A stretch of DNA of 64,000 nt. Source: Lawsonella clevelandensis (GTDB taxonomy: Bacteria > Actinomycetota > Actinomycetes > Mycobacteriales > Mycobacteriaceae). Below are positions 43,716-51,351 of the stretch, one piece after another (within the stretch, counting starts at the first letter, position 1; each line of letters begins with the position of its first letter). The translations under genes were made by a program, and so were the position numbers. The stretch spans positions 1,153,447 through 1,217,446 of the forward strand of contig NZ_CP009312.1 in NCBI RefSeq assembly GCF_001293125.1, in the 5' to 3' direction. The notes under the pieces were generated by a model that saw only the letters and a program-made list of their open reading frames with translations, had not been told where the DNA came from and made no database searches.

Positions 43716-44568
43716 CCCTGCAACCTCCGCCACAGCATCCACCCAGACCGACGCTGCTGCACATGCCGTGGAGCCGGTACAGCCGACCATCGCCTCCGCC
43801 TTTGCCGATCGCAAGGCTCTCATCGGCTTCGTCACCGTCGGCGACCCTACCCTGGACACCACTCGCCAGCTGGTTATCGGCATGGCCGAAGCGGGCTGCG
43901 ACCTGGTTGAGCTAGGTATCCCCTTCTCCGACCCGGTCGCGGAAGGTCCCGTCATCCAGGAAGCATCGCTGCGTTCTTTGCAGGGCGGCACCACTTTGGA
44001 TGGCATTTTCGGGATGGTGGCGCAGCTGCGTGAGACCTGCAGTATCCCGCTGGTGTTCATGGGCTACATGAACCCGGTGCTGCACTACGGAATGGACCGC
44101 TTCTTCGCTCGCTGCCGGGAGTTGGGAGTTGCGGGCATTATTGTGGCCGACGTCCCTTACGAGGAGCGCGACGAGGTGGCCGATGTGGCGGCCCGCTATG
44201 GGGTGGACGTCATCTCTATGCTGGCGCCCACCTCCGATGAGCGTATTGAGCGGGTGGCGACGGGTGCCCGTGGTTTCCTCTACCTGGTGTCCTCGCTGGG
44301 TGTGACGGGTATGCGCAGCGAGATCACCACCGACATTCCTGCGATTGTGGAGAAGATCCGCGAGGTGACGGACATTCCTGTGGCCGTTGGTTTCGGGATT
44401 GGTTCGCCGCAGCAGGCGCATGCGATGGCGCACGCATCCGATGGGGCCATTGTGGGCTCGGCTATTGTGCGGTTGATCGCCGAACATGGCGAGAATGCGG
44501 TGGAGCCGGTGAAGGAGTTTGTAACCAGTCTACGGGCCGGCATCGATGAAAGCCGACTGCCGTCCTAA
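43708..44568 (+). CDS. trpA: Tryptophan synthase alpha chain
   Basis: This 286-residue subunit cleaves indole-3-glycerol phosphate to indole, which passes to the TrpB domain. The catalytic Glu is in [11 protein letters not shown]. The position of E. coli alpha-Asp60 (usually LADGP) is Glu here, in [10 protein letters not shown]. The phosphate-binding GVTGMR and [10 protein letters not shown] are intact. An N-terminal extension of about 25 Ala/Thr-rich residues precedes the barrel. ATG 43708 overlaps the trpCB stop by eight bases and GGGAG lies upstream, so translation is coupled. It is the last recognisable gene of the operon; no clear terminator follows. Confidence 0.95.
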   Translation: MSNPATSATASTQTDAAAHAVEPVQPTIASAFADRKALIGFVTVGDPTLDTTRQLVIGMAEAGCDLVELGIPFSDPVAEGPVIQEASLRSLQGGTTLDGIFGMVAQLRETCSIPLVFMGYMNPVLHYGMDRFFARCRELGVAGIIVADVPYEERDEVADVAARYGVDVISMLAPTSDERIERVATGARGFLYLVSSLGVTGMRSEITTDIPAIVEKIREVTDIPVAVGFGIGSPQQAHAMAHASDGAIVGSAIVRLIAEHGENAVEPVKEFVTSLRAGIDESRLPS

Positions 44569-44680
44569 GGTTTTCATGAGTGGCGTTGGCGCTAGCGGGC
44601 GTACAGTCTCGCTACAACCGATGTAGGCCGCTTCCCCGCTTGAGGGGCTAGTGGCCATTACCGGTATTACTAGCTGTGAG

Positions 44681-45033
44681 TTACTTGTTTTGGGGTGCGA
44701 GGGTGTGGCCCTTAAGCATGAGGAGGGTGAGGGCTTTGGTGGATTGTGCGTGGGGGACCATGTGGTCGTAGAGCTTCGGGGATTCTTTGATGGAGGCCAT
44801 CAGTGGGTCCCACTCGAAAAATTGCATGCCTGCAGTGGTGATGTTCTTTTTAATATCACTGTTAAGGAAGGTCGCGTCGTTAGCTCCACCCAAGTACACG
44901 ACAGGAAGTGCTGAGGTGTTACGAGTGGTGAAATGACGTGGGTTGGGGGAAGCGTTAACTACAGACGATGAAGTCAGAAGGGCAGTGGCAACTGCTACAG
45001 CTAGTACTGCAGTGCGATGTTTTTTTTGAACAT
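44681..45033 (-). pseudogene. Small secreted protein gene interrupted by a one-base shift in an A8 tract
   Basis: Reading the minus strand from ATG at 45033, the second codon is followed by eight A. With eight A the frame stops after nine codons. With nine A it continues for about 117 residues: a signal peptide (KKKHRTAVLAVAVATALL, cleavage near VNA-SP), then a mature part containing PVVYLGGANDATFLNS and TAGMQFFEWDPLMASI, ending LAPQNK. The downstream frame is open and protein-like from the signal region to the stop at 44681. The tract is exactly where slippage is expected, so the gene could be phase-variable, rescued by transcriptional slippage, decayed, or affected by a sequencing error. 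No family is recognised. Confidence 0.65.
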
Positions 45034-45388
45034 AGGGGAGAACTCACTTGAGGTGTAGGAAGTGGGGAGTTTGAGACGCGTCCTGTTAAGGAGAGGGAGT
45101 GTCCTGATTGACTATGTATGTAGTTCGGAAGATCAAATGTCGTCAAGAATTTATGGGTGCATAGGGCAACAGTGTTATAGGGTGGCTGACCTCGATGCCT
45201 GGTATCTGCTTGTTCTGGAAATTATACGGATTAAATACTGCTGTTGCCATAGGTTTCCTCAATGGTCGATAGGGGAGGTGATCGCTTTGTAGCATGAGGG
45301 CAGTCAATTTTAAATGCCTAGTGCACTGTGTATACCTGGTTTACATTCTCAAGTCATACGATCTGGTGCCACGCCTTTTGGAGTATCT
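45034..45388. other. 355-base AT-richer intergenic region before the aromatic lyase
   Basis: No gene is convincingly supported; short frames here lack ribosome sites and protein-like composition. The lyase frame is open upstream to an ATG at 45314, but the GGAG-supported start is 45389. The region probably holds the promoter of the lyase and, on the other strand, that of the small secreted protein gene. The remaining 112 bases after trpA (44569-44680) show no strong terminator. Confidence 0.4.
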
Positions 45389-46834
45389 ATGGCGAACGTA
45401 AAGTTCTACGCTGGCGAACAAATCCCTCTCGAAATGCACAAGGTGCGCATTATTCAGCGCCTCAACCTGCCGGATGTGGAACAACGCCACACCGCTATCA
45501 CCGAGGCCGGGAATAACACCTTCCTTCTGGGTACCGAGCATGTCTTCCTCGATATGCTCACGGACTCTGGTGTGAACGCCATGTCCGACCGTCAGCAGGC
45601 TGCCATGATGCTGGCTGACGACGCCTACGCTGGCTCCCAAACCTTCAAGCGTCTCTCTGCTCGCGTTGAAGAAATTTTCGGAACCCCCTACTTTTTGCCT
45701 GCTCACCAGGGCCGTGCCTGTGAGAATATCATCGCCCGCACCTATGTGAAGCCGGGCCATGTGGTTCCCATGAACTATCACTTCACCACTACGAAGGCGC
45801 ACATTACCGAAATGGGTGGAGAGGTGCTTGAGCTCATTCGTGAAGAGGGCCTGGAGGTGGAGTCCGACCTGCTCTTCAAGGGCAATATGGATATTGACGC
45901 GCTGCGTTCCTTTATTGCCGAGGACCCGGAGCGGGTTCCGTTCGTTCGTATGGAGGCCGGCACCAACCTCATCGGTGGCCAACCGTTCTCCCTGGAGAAC
46001 CTGGAGCAGGTGCGGGATGTCTGCCGCGAGTACGGCCGGATGCTGGTGCTGGATGCTTCGCTGCTCTCCGACAACCTGTACTTCATTAAGACTCGTGAGG
46101 AGTCCTGCAAGTACCTCTCTATCCGCGAGATTACCCGTCGTATTGCCGCCTGCTGCGACATTATCTACTTTTCCGCCCGCAAGCTCGGTTCTGCCCGCGG
46201 TGGCGGCATTTGTACCACGAACGAAACCTACTTCCGTCAGATGCGTCCGCTGGTGCCGTTCTTTGAGGGCTTCCTCACCTACGGCGGTATGTCGGTACGT
46301 GAGATGGAAGCGCTCACTGTGGGTCTGGAAGAGACCATGGATGAGGAGATGATCAACCAGGGGCCGATCTACATTGGCTACATGGTGGATGAGCTGAAGA
46401 AGGCGGGCGTGCCGGTGATTACTCCTGGTGGCGGTTTGGGCTGCCACGTGGACGCCATGCGGTTCTGCGACCATATCCCGCAGGAGGAGTACCCGGCAGG
46501 TGCGCTGGCGGTGGCTTTCTATCTGGCGTCCGGCTGCCGCGGTATGGAGCGTGGCACCATGTCCGAGCAGCGTAATCCGGATGGGTCGGAGGAGTTCTCC
46601 AATATGGAGCTGTTGCGCCTGGCGCTGCCGCGCCGCGTCTTCACCCTTTCCCAGGTGAAGTACGCAGTGGACCGTCTGGTGTGGCTGTACGAGAACCGTC
46701 ATCTTATTGGTGGTCTGCGCTTCACGGAAGAGCCGGAAGTGCTGCGCTTCTTCTATGGTCGTCTGGAGCCAACCTCCGATTGGCAGGAGGCGTTGGTGGC
46801 GAAGTACCGCGCAGACTTCGGAGACAGCCTCTAG
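45389..46834 (+). CDS. Tyrosine phenol-lyase / tryptophanase family PLP beta-eliminating lyase, divergent
   Basis: This 481-residue fold-type I PLP enzyme aligns along its length with tyrosine phenol-lyase (TPL) and tryptophanase: NTFLLGTEHVFLDMLTDSGVNAMSD, PAHQGRACENII and GPIYIGYMVDEL. Two TPL-like markers are present: FTTTK near residue 134 (TPL FTTTR) and GMERG at 385-389, where TPL has the phenol-recognising Arg and tryptophanase has Ile. However, the usual SxKKD around the PLP lysine is SARKLG (Lys about 265), and the PLP-contacting Arg after DAT is Leu (DASLL, 222-226). Expected products are pyruvate and ammonia plus phenol or indole, but the substrate is uncertain. GGAG precedes ATG. 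Placed 0.8 kb after trpA; a terminator follows. Confidence 0.82.
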   Translation: MANVKFYAGEQIPLEMHKVRIIQRLNLPDVEQRHTAITEAGNNTFLLGTEHVFLDMLTDSGVNAMSDRQQAAMMLADDAYAGSQTFKRLSARVEEIFGTPYFLPAHQGRACENIIARTYVKPGHVVPMNYHFTTTKAHITEMGGEVLELIREEGLEVESDLLFKGNMDIDALRSFIAEDPERVPFVRMEAGTNLIGGQPFSLENLEQVRDVCREYGRMLVLDASLLSDNLYFIKTREESCKYLSIREITRRIAACCDIIYFSARKLGSARGGGICTTNETYFRQMRPLVPFFEGFLTYGGMSVREMEALTVGLEETMDEEMINQGPIYIGYMVDELKKAGVPVITPGGGLGCHVDAMRFCDHIPQEEYPAGALAVAFYLASGCRGMERGTMSEQRNPDGSEEFSNMELLRLALPRRVFTLSQVKYAVDRLVWLYENRHLIGGLRFTEEPEVLRFFYGRLEPTSDWQEALVAKYRADFGDSL

Positions 46835-46988
46835 GTCCAAGGGAAGTAACATCGCTGCAGTTCAAAGGATGTTTTTGGCTGCTAGACGTGTGCCTTTGGT
46901 AAGTGTGTCAAGTTTTTGGAACCGTCTATAACTATCTAGTGGGTGACGGAAACCGTATTTTCACTGTCTAGAATCGAGTTCTTTTCAC

Positions 46989-47028
46989 AAGGAGCCTACC
47001 GGGCCAACTCGGTAGGCTCCTTATTTTT
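46989..47028 (+). terminator. Rho-independent terminator after the lyase
   Basis: A 13-base perfect stem (46989-47001 with 47010-47022), loop GGCCAACT, followed by ATTTTTAA with T5 at 47024-47028. Confidence 0.85.
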
Positions 47029-47211
47029 AAATAGAAAAATGACAACTAGTCATGCGACCACATTATGCCTCTATAGTTTCGAAAATAACATCAATAGAGA
47101 TAGTTATAGTGTAAAAACTGTGAAAATAAGAAGTTTCAATACTATTAAAAATAGGTAATTATTAATATAGATTGTTTTTCTCTACTGTTAGGGGAAAGAA
47201 AATCACTCCCA

Positions 47212-47260
47212 TGAACATCGGTCTCCTTCCACACAACTAGTGAAAGGAGACCGATGTTCA
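47212..47260. terminator. 17-base perfect inverted repeat, probable terminator of the GIY-YIG gene
   Basis: 47212-47228 pairs with 47244-47260 without mismatch around a 15-base loop. On the minus strand it lies 76 bases downstream of the GIY-YIG stop and is followed by a T-rich stretch some bases later. It shares the core GGTCTCCTT / AAGGAGACC, so it could also be a protein or processing site. Confidence 0.55.
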
Positions 47261-47336
47261 CCCCAATCGCTCCCCCCGCATTGCGTGGGGCTTAATTGGT
47301 AAGCAGTTGCCGAGATCGCGCAGCAAACGATTCAAT

Positions 47337-48309
47337 TTAGCCGTAATTCTTGGCGATACGGTTCACTACCTCTTGTACAAGTTCCTGACTGTGCCAACGC
47401 TTGAACATGCCAGGGCGGCCTTCTCGCATGATGCGAATGGCATATTCGCGGGTTGATTGAAGATAGTCTGGGTTGTTTTCGAGAACGTACTCTACTTCAC
47501 CAATGGGAATAACCATTGAGCTTGCGGGGACTGCATAGTTAAGGGGGCCAATGAGGTAAGCCAAAGGTCCAGCCTCGAAATTCTCATTCTCTTCAATCCA
47601 TTTCTCAGTTGTCGGCATGAAATTAAGAAAGCTACACAGTTCTGCTTCCTGGTCAGTCTCTATGGCATGACGAGGAAAGTACTCGAGTTCTGTTGTGCCT
47701 ACATTGAGCGTTGCAAACCTACCACCAGCTGTGGAGGGATAAGCCGAAAGAGTCCAAAAGCGTCCGACGGTTTGTGCGGGGGAAGGAATGACGTTTGCCA
47801 CCACGTAGGCGAGATCATCCAAAACTAGGTTGTAGAGTTTTCTGTCACCTTTGGCGTAGGTATTTTGATAGAGCCTGAAGCGAGGTGTTGCCATGGCCAA
47901 GAGCTCCTTATCCCAGCCGTAGTCGGCGTCTCCGAGGGCCCAATGGCGCTGTTGTTCGACTGTCACGACCTCGTCGAGTGGGGTGGGCTCAGTGTGACCA
48001 CTGTTGAAGATCTTATTGCGGAGTTTGATGCCTTTTGCCCGTCGTCGTTGGATCTCCTGGTATTCGGCGGTGTCCAGATCCTCATTGGGGAGGGCCTTGA
48101 AGGAGAGCGCGACAATATCCTGCCAAGCTTTGTGGTGTTTGGACCCATGGACGTGAGAGGTGAAACGGTGGGCGATGTTAACTGTTTGCCCGACATATTG
48201 CTCCCCATTATCAAATTCGAGGACGTAGATTCCGCGCTTGTCGGTGAGGTCAAAAAGGGAGGCTACGCTGCTAACCCCTGTGATGGGACCATCTTGTGAA
48301 ACGAGCCAT
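47337..48309 (-). pseudogene. GIY-YIG domain protein lacking a usable start codon (frameshift or non-canonical start)
   Basis: The minus-strand frame ending at 47337 is open back to a TAA near 48387. It encodes a GIY-YIG domain at 48238-48150: KRGIYVLEFDNGEQYVGQ, then VNIAHRFTSHVHGSKHH and AEYQEIQRRRAKGIKLRN. A C-terminal half of about 210 residues, of unknown type, follows (from MTVEQQRHWALGD at 47966). GIY-YIG domains cut DNA using a Tyr, an Arg and a Glu; Tyr and Arg are present and a Glu lies in AEYQE. In this frame there is no ATG, GTG or TTG upstream of the domain. The ATG at 48309 is in another frame and meets TAG after 12 codons. A one-base frameshift near 48280-48300, or an atypical start, must be assumed. 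Only 47337-47966 has a normal start. Confidence 0.6.
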
Positions 48310-48360
48310 ATCTCACTAGTAGCAAAAACTGTAAAGATATAGTCTCGTTGGACTGTGAGG

Positions 48361-49641
48361 TTAGTCGCGTTCTGGCACAGGCTTCTTTAGTGCGGTGACT
48401 TTCACTACCGCATCACGCATTTCGCTGGCACGGGAGAATGGTCGCAGTGCTAGCAGTGCAATGAGCACCAGGAGTGTCCACAGCACATAGGATTCGCCCA
48501 CGATGTGTTGCCAGGGGGACCAGGCGAGTTCCCGGTGCTGGTCGCTGGGTAGGTGGGCGTAGGGGTTGGCGTAGAAAATAATGATGCCCAGCCCGCTGAG
48601 GACGCCCCATACCCAGCGGGCGGGGGTTTGTTTGCAGGCCCACACGGCGAAGAGAGCGACTAGCGGGATGGCCCAGGTCCAGTGGTGTTCCCAGGAGACG
48701 GGGGAGCAGAGGTTGGCGGCCAGGCCGTTGACCATGAGTGCGGCGAAGTGCTGGCGTGTTTTCACGAGCTGCCAGACGATGACGGCGACGGCCAGCCCGG
48801 CGATGAGGGCGACGATGAGCCAGGCGACGGAGAGGGTGGTGTCTTCCAAGCCGAAGCGGGCGAGGAGGCCGTTGATGGATTGGTTGCCGGCATAGTCGTA
48901 GTTGCCGATGCGTTCCCCGTTGGTGATGATCTCGGTCCAGTAGAGCTTGGCGGTGCTGGGCATCACGAGGAAAGCGATGAGGTTGTAGGCGACGAGGGAG
49001 CCGACGGTCATGCCCATGGATTTCCAGTCGCGGCGCCAGAAGAAGTAGAGGAGGAACACCATCGGGGTGAGTTTGATGGCGATGGTGAGTCCTACTAGTG
49101 CGCCGGTCCACCAGCGGCGTTGGGGGGTGAGGCAGTCGAGGACGATAAGTGCCATGAGCAGCAGGTTGATCTGCCCGAACCCGAAGGTGTCCCCGATGGG
49201 GGCGGTGAAGAGACTAGCGATGATGACGCCCCAGAGGACGATCTCGTGCCAGGGCTTTTCGGTGACGGCAAAGCCGTAGGTGCGGAGGGCGTTGAGGGTG
49301 TAGCGGGCGACGACGTAAAGGGCTACCAGGGAGAGCAGGGTGAAGAGGACGGAGCTGGCCTGGTAGGGGAGGAGGGCGAAGGGGATGAAGACAAGGACGG
49401 CGACGGGTGGGTAGGTGAAGGGGAGGTGGGCGCCTTGGTGCAGGGTGGGGATCTCGCCGTAGAGGTAGCCTCCGTCAAGGAAGTAGCGGGCGCCGGTCCA
49501 GTAGACGTCAAAGTCGATGTGGTAGCTGGGGAATTGTCCTTTGGCGGGGAGAGCTACCATGAGGAGTGCGGCGATGAGCATGAGTGGGAGGGTGCCTGCC
49601 GCATATTTGCCGTTCTGACCGAGCCATTTTTCGCGCCGCAT
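48361..49641 (-). CDS. GT87-family (DUF2029) polyprenyl-phosphate-mannose-dependent mannosyltransferase
   Basis: This 426-residue GT-C enzyme has about ten membrane helices. The first extracytoplasmic loop carries the acidic motif FPSYHIDFDVYWTGARYFLDGG, matching the catalytic Asp region of PimE and related alpha-1,2-mannosyltransferases. Further landmarks are FTYPPVAVLVFIPFALLPY, FGQINLLLMALIVLD and NQSINGLLARF. Such enzymes elongate phosphatidylinositol mannosides or lipomannan at the outer membrane face. The exact acceptor cannot be told. ATG 49641 has a weak GGGACAGG upstream. Its 3' end is 52 bases from the presumed 5' part of the GIY-YIG gene on the same strand. Confidence 0.88.
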   Translation of the reverse strand: MRREKWLGQNGKYAAGTLPLMLIAALLMVALPAKGQFPSYHIDFDVYWTGARYFLDGGYLYGEIPTLHQGAHLPFTYPPVAVLVFIPFALLPYQASSVLFTLLSLVALYVVARYTLNALRTYGFAVTEKPWHEIVLWGVIIASLFTAPIGDTFGFGQINLLLMALIVLDCLTPQRRWWTGALVGLTIAIKLTPMVFLLYFFWRRDWKSMGMTVGSLVAYNLIAFLVMPSTAKLYWTEIITNGERIGNYDYAGNQSINGLLARFGLEDTTLSVAWLIVALIAGLAVAVIVWQLVKTRQHFAALMVNGLAANLCSPVSWEHHWTWAIPLVALFAVWACKQTPARWVWGVLSGLGIIIFYANPYAHLPSDQHRELAWSPWQHIVGESYVLWTLLVLIALLALRPFSRASEMRDAVVKVTALKKPVPERD

Positions 49642-49715
49642 GCAGCCTGTCCCATCTGTGTGTACGGAGTCGCTGTGATGTTTTGAGTGCTGAGGGTGTC
49701 TACAGAAGCGTGGAG

Positions 49716-49789
49716 TGGAGCCGATGACGGGAATCGAACCCGCGTATTCAGCTTGGGAAGCTGATGTTCTGCCATTGAACTACATCGGC
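49716..49789 (-). tRNA. tRNA-Gly (anticodon CCC)
   Basis: On the minus strand the acceptor GCCGATG (49789-49783) pairs with CATCGGC (49726-49720). The D arm is GTTC/GAAC, the anticodon stem TCAGC/GCTGA encloses the loop TTCCCAA (anticodon CCC), and the T arm contains GGTTCGATTCC. CCA is encoded (49718-49716). It lies ahead of dcd, as I recall for glyU in mycobacteria. Confidence 0.93.
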
Positions 49790-50017
49790 GGAGGCTGGCT
49801 ACGGTTCCACAACACCACGTTTCACGCTGTTTCACGACGAGAAACATAGTTGCGGGAAGTGCCGCCTTTCCCAGACTAGCAGCCTGAGCTTCTCCCGCTA
49901 AACCCACACGGCCCATATTGCGCTGTATTGTTCTTTTTCTCACCCGGTGACGGGTTCGGTGGCAGTCGGGTGGCGAGATGGCGCGGCGGAATAGTTCTGA
50001 TGGGGCGGTAAACAGGT

Positions 50018-50023
50018 TAGGCT
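50018..50023 (+). promoter_or_regulatory. Candidate -10 element for leaderless dcd
   Basis: TAGGCT (TAnnnT class) ends six bases before the dcd GTG at 50030, with no Shine-Dalgarno present, which fits a leaderless transcript. Confidence 0.5.
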
Positions 50024-50029
50024 AGGGTC

Positions 50030-50623
50030 GTGCTACTTTCAGATGTCGATTTGCGTGCTGTCATCACCTCTGGGGATCTCGCTCTGGAGCCTTATGATGC
50101 TACCCTCGTGCAGCCTTCCAGTATTGACGTGCGCCTGGACAGGTTGTTCCGTATCTTCAACTCCACTCGCTACACCCATATCGACCCCGCTGTCCCCCAG
50201 CCCGACCTCACCACTTTAGTGGAGGTTCCGGAGGGGGAGGCGTTCATTCTGCACCCGGGCGAGTTTGTGCTGGGGTCCACACTGGAAGTAGTGAGCCTCA
50301 GTGATGGTCTGGCAGGCCGCCTGGAGGGGAAGAGTTCCCTGGGGCGCCTTGGCCTGATGACGCACTCCACCGCAGGGTTTATTGACCCCGGTTTTTCGGG
50401 ACACATCACCTTAGAGCTGTCGAATGTGTCCAACCTGCCCATCAAGTTGTATCCGCAGATGAAGGTGGGCCAGCTGTGTGTATTCCGGCTGAGTTCCCCC
50501 ACGTCGCAGCCGTACGGCTCGTCGGTGTTGGGTTCGAAGTATCAGGGGCAGCGGGGTCCCACTCCGTCGCAGGCGTGGAAGAATTTCCGCACTGATGGCG
50601 ACGGCACCGTCACCCCCCTCTAA
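50030..50623 (+). CDS. dcd: dCTP deaminase
   Basis: This 197-residue enzyme deaminates dCTP; actinobacterial forms can also hydrolyse the resulting dUTP to dUMP. Family motifs are clear: [69 protein letters not shown] and a C-terminal [12 protein letters not shown]. The catalytic Glu is in ITLELSN. The start is GTG 50030, with a TAGGCT -10 six bases before and no ribosome site. The M. tuberculosis homologue Rv0321 lies a little before aspC/Rv0338c, the same order as here. Confidence 0.95.
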   Translation: MLLSDVDLRAVITSGDLALEPYDATLVQPSSIDVRLDRLFRIFNSTRYTHIDPAVPQPDLTTLVEVPEGEAFILHPGEFVLGSTLEVVSLSDGLAGRLEGKSSLGRLGLMTHSTAGFIDPGFSGHITLELSNVSNLPIKLYPQMKVGQLCVFRLSSPTSQPYGSSVLGSKYQGQRGPTPSQAWKNFRTDGDGTVTPL

Positions 50624-50815
50624 CCTCAGCACGGTCCGCGAGTTCCTATTGTGCCCCCGGGAGGCCCCTGCGTAGGTACGGAACTGTCATCGGTAGCTCC
50701 CCGTCTCCCCCATCGCTGCGACCCTATCAGTGAGTATTTCGGCCTAAGGTGTAACAATTCCCGAGCGGAAGGCACGAATGGGGCGAAGGTATCCGCAACC
50801 CACAAGGTTCGATCG

Positions 50816-50821
50816 TAAACT
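50816..50821 (+). promoter_or_regulatory. Candidate -10 element for leaderless sigma factor gene
   Basis: TAAACT ends six bases before the ATG at 50828; there is no Shine-Dalgarno. The upstream -35 region (CAACCCACAAGG around 50797) shows no clear housekeeping motif, so an alternative sigma could read it. Confidence 0.5.
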
Positions 50822-50827
50822 AGACAT

Positions 50828-51349
50828 ATGACTGACGCGCTACAAGAGGAGTGGTTTAGAGCTGCGTATCAGCAGTCCTACCAGCCTGTCGTGGCATACC
50901 TACGGCGCCGCATTCCCAGCAACGATGTTGAGGACGTGCTGTCCGTGGTGATGACGCGAGTCTGGCAAACCCGAGACACAATTCCGCCCAATCTTCTGGA
51001 AAGTCCACTTCCGTGGTTTTTCGGAATCGCCCACAACGTTGTGAGCGAGTATTTCCGTTCGTCAACCCGCCGTAGCGACCATGAAACCATCATGGATCCC
51101 GGCGACGTGGCGGGTGGTGGTAGCTCCACCGATGTGGCCGAGGGGGTGGTCGAGAGTTTTCGGGTCAAAGCAGCCCTAGCCCTCCTGTCCGACGCTGACC
51201 GGGAGATTCTTCTGCTGGCCGCGTGGGACGGTCTCACTACTGTAGAGTTGGCGTCCACGCTGCAGGTGAAGCCTGCTGCCGCCCGTGTTCGCTTACATCG
51301 TGCCCGTATCCGGTTCGCGGAAGCACTACACACTGTAGAGGAGCAGTAA
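50828..51349 (+). CDS. ECF-type RNA polymerase sigma factor
   Basis: This 173-residue protein has sigma region 2 (residues about 10-80: YQPVVAYLRRRIPSNDVEDVLSVVMTRVWQTR, then PLPWFFGIAHNVVSEYFRSSTRR) and region 4 (about 120-165: LLSDADREILLLAAWDGLTTVELASTLQVKPAAARVRLHRAR with its helix-turn-helix). Region 3 is absent, as in ECF factors. A Gly/Ser/Asp-rich linker joins the two. It is followed after two bases by a membrane-anchored protein that is probably its regulator. The transcript appears leaderless. The regulon cannot be deduced from this window. Confidence 0.92.
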   Translation: MTDALQEEWFRAAYQQSYQPVVAYLRRRIPSNDVEDVLSVVMTRVWQTRDTIPPNLLESPLPWFFGIAHNVVSEYFRSSTRRSDHETIMDPGDVAGGGSSTDVAEGVVESFRVKAALALLSDADREILLLAAWDGLTTVELASTLQVKPAAARVRLHRARIRFAEALHTVEEQ

Positions 51350-51351
51350 TC

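Larger units (their letters stand above)
46835..47336. other. 502-base AT-rich intergenic region
   Basis: Contains two strong inverted repeats annotated separately (46989-47028 and 47212-47260). The part between them (47030-47200) is the most AT-rich stretch of the neighbourhood and has no supported gene. No transposase, att site or tRNA remnant was found, but the composition shift fits an acquired segment or a gene-poor boundary. Confidence 0.45.

Noticed and set aside
45062-45292. A 76-codon frame before the aromatic lyase
   Set aside because: Cys/Tyr/Arg-rich without signal or domain pattern and with no Shine-Dalgarno; likely chance.
47212-47260. Insertion-sequence terminal repeat or integron attC site
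   Set aside because: The two arms are only 15 bases apart and no transposase or integrase is near; a terminator or processing hairpin is simpler.
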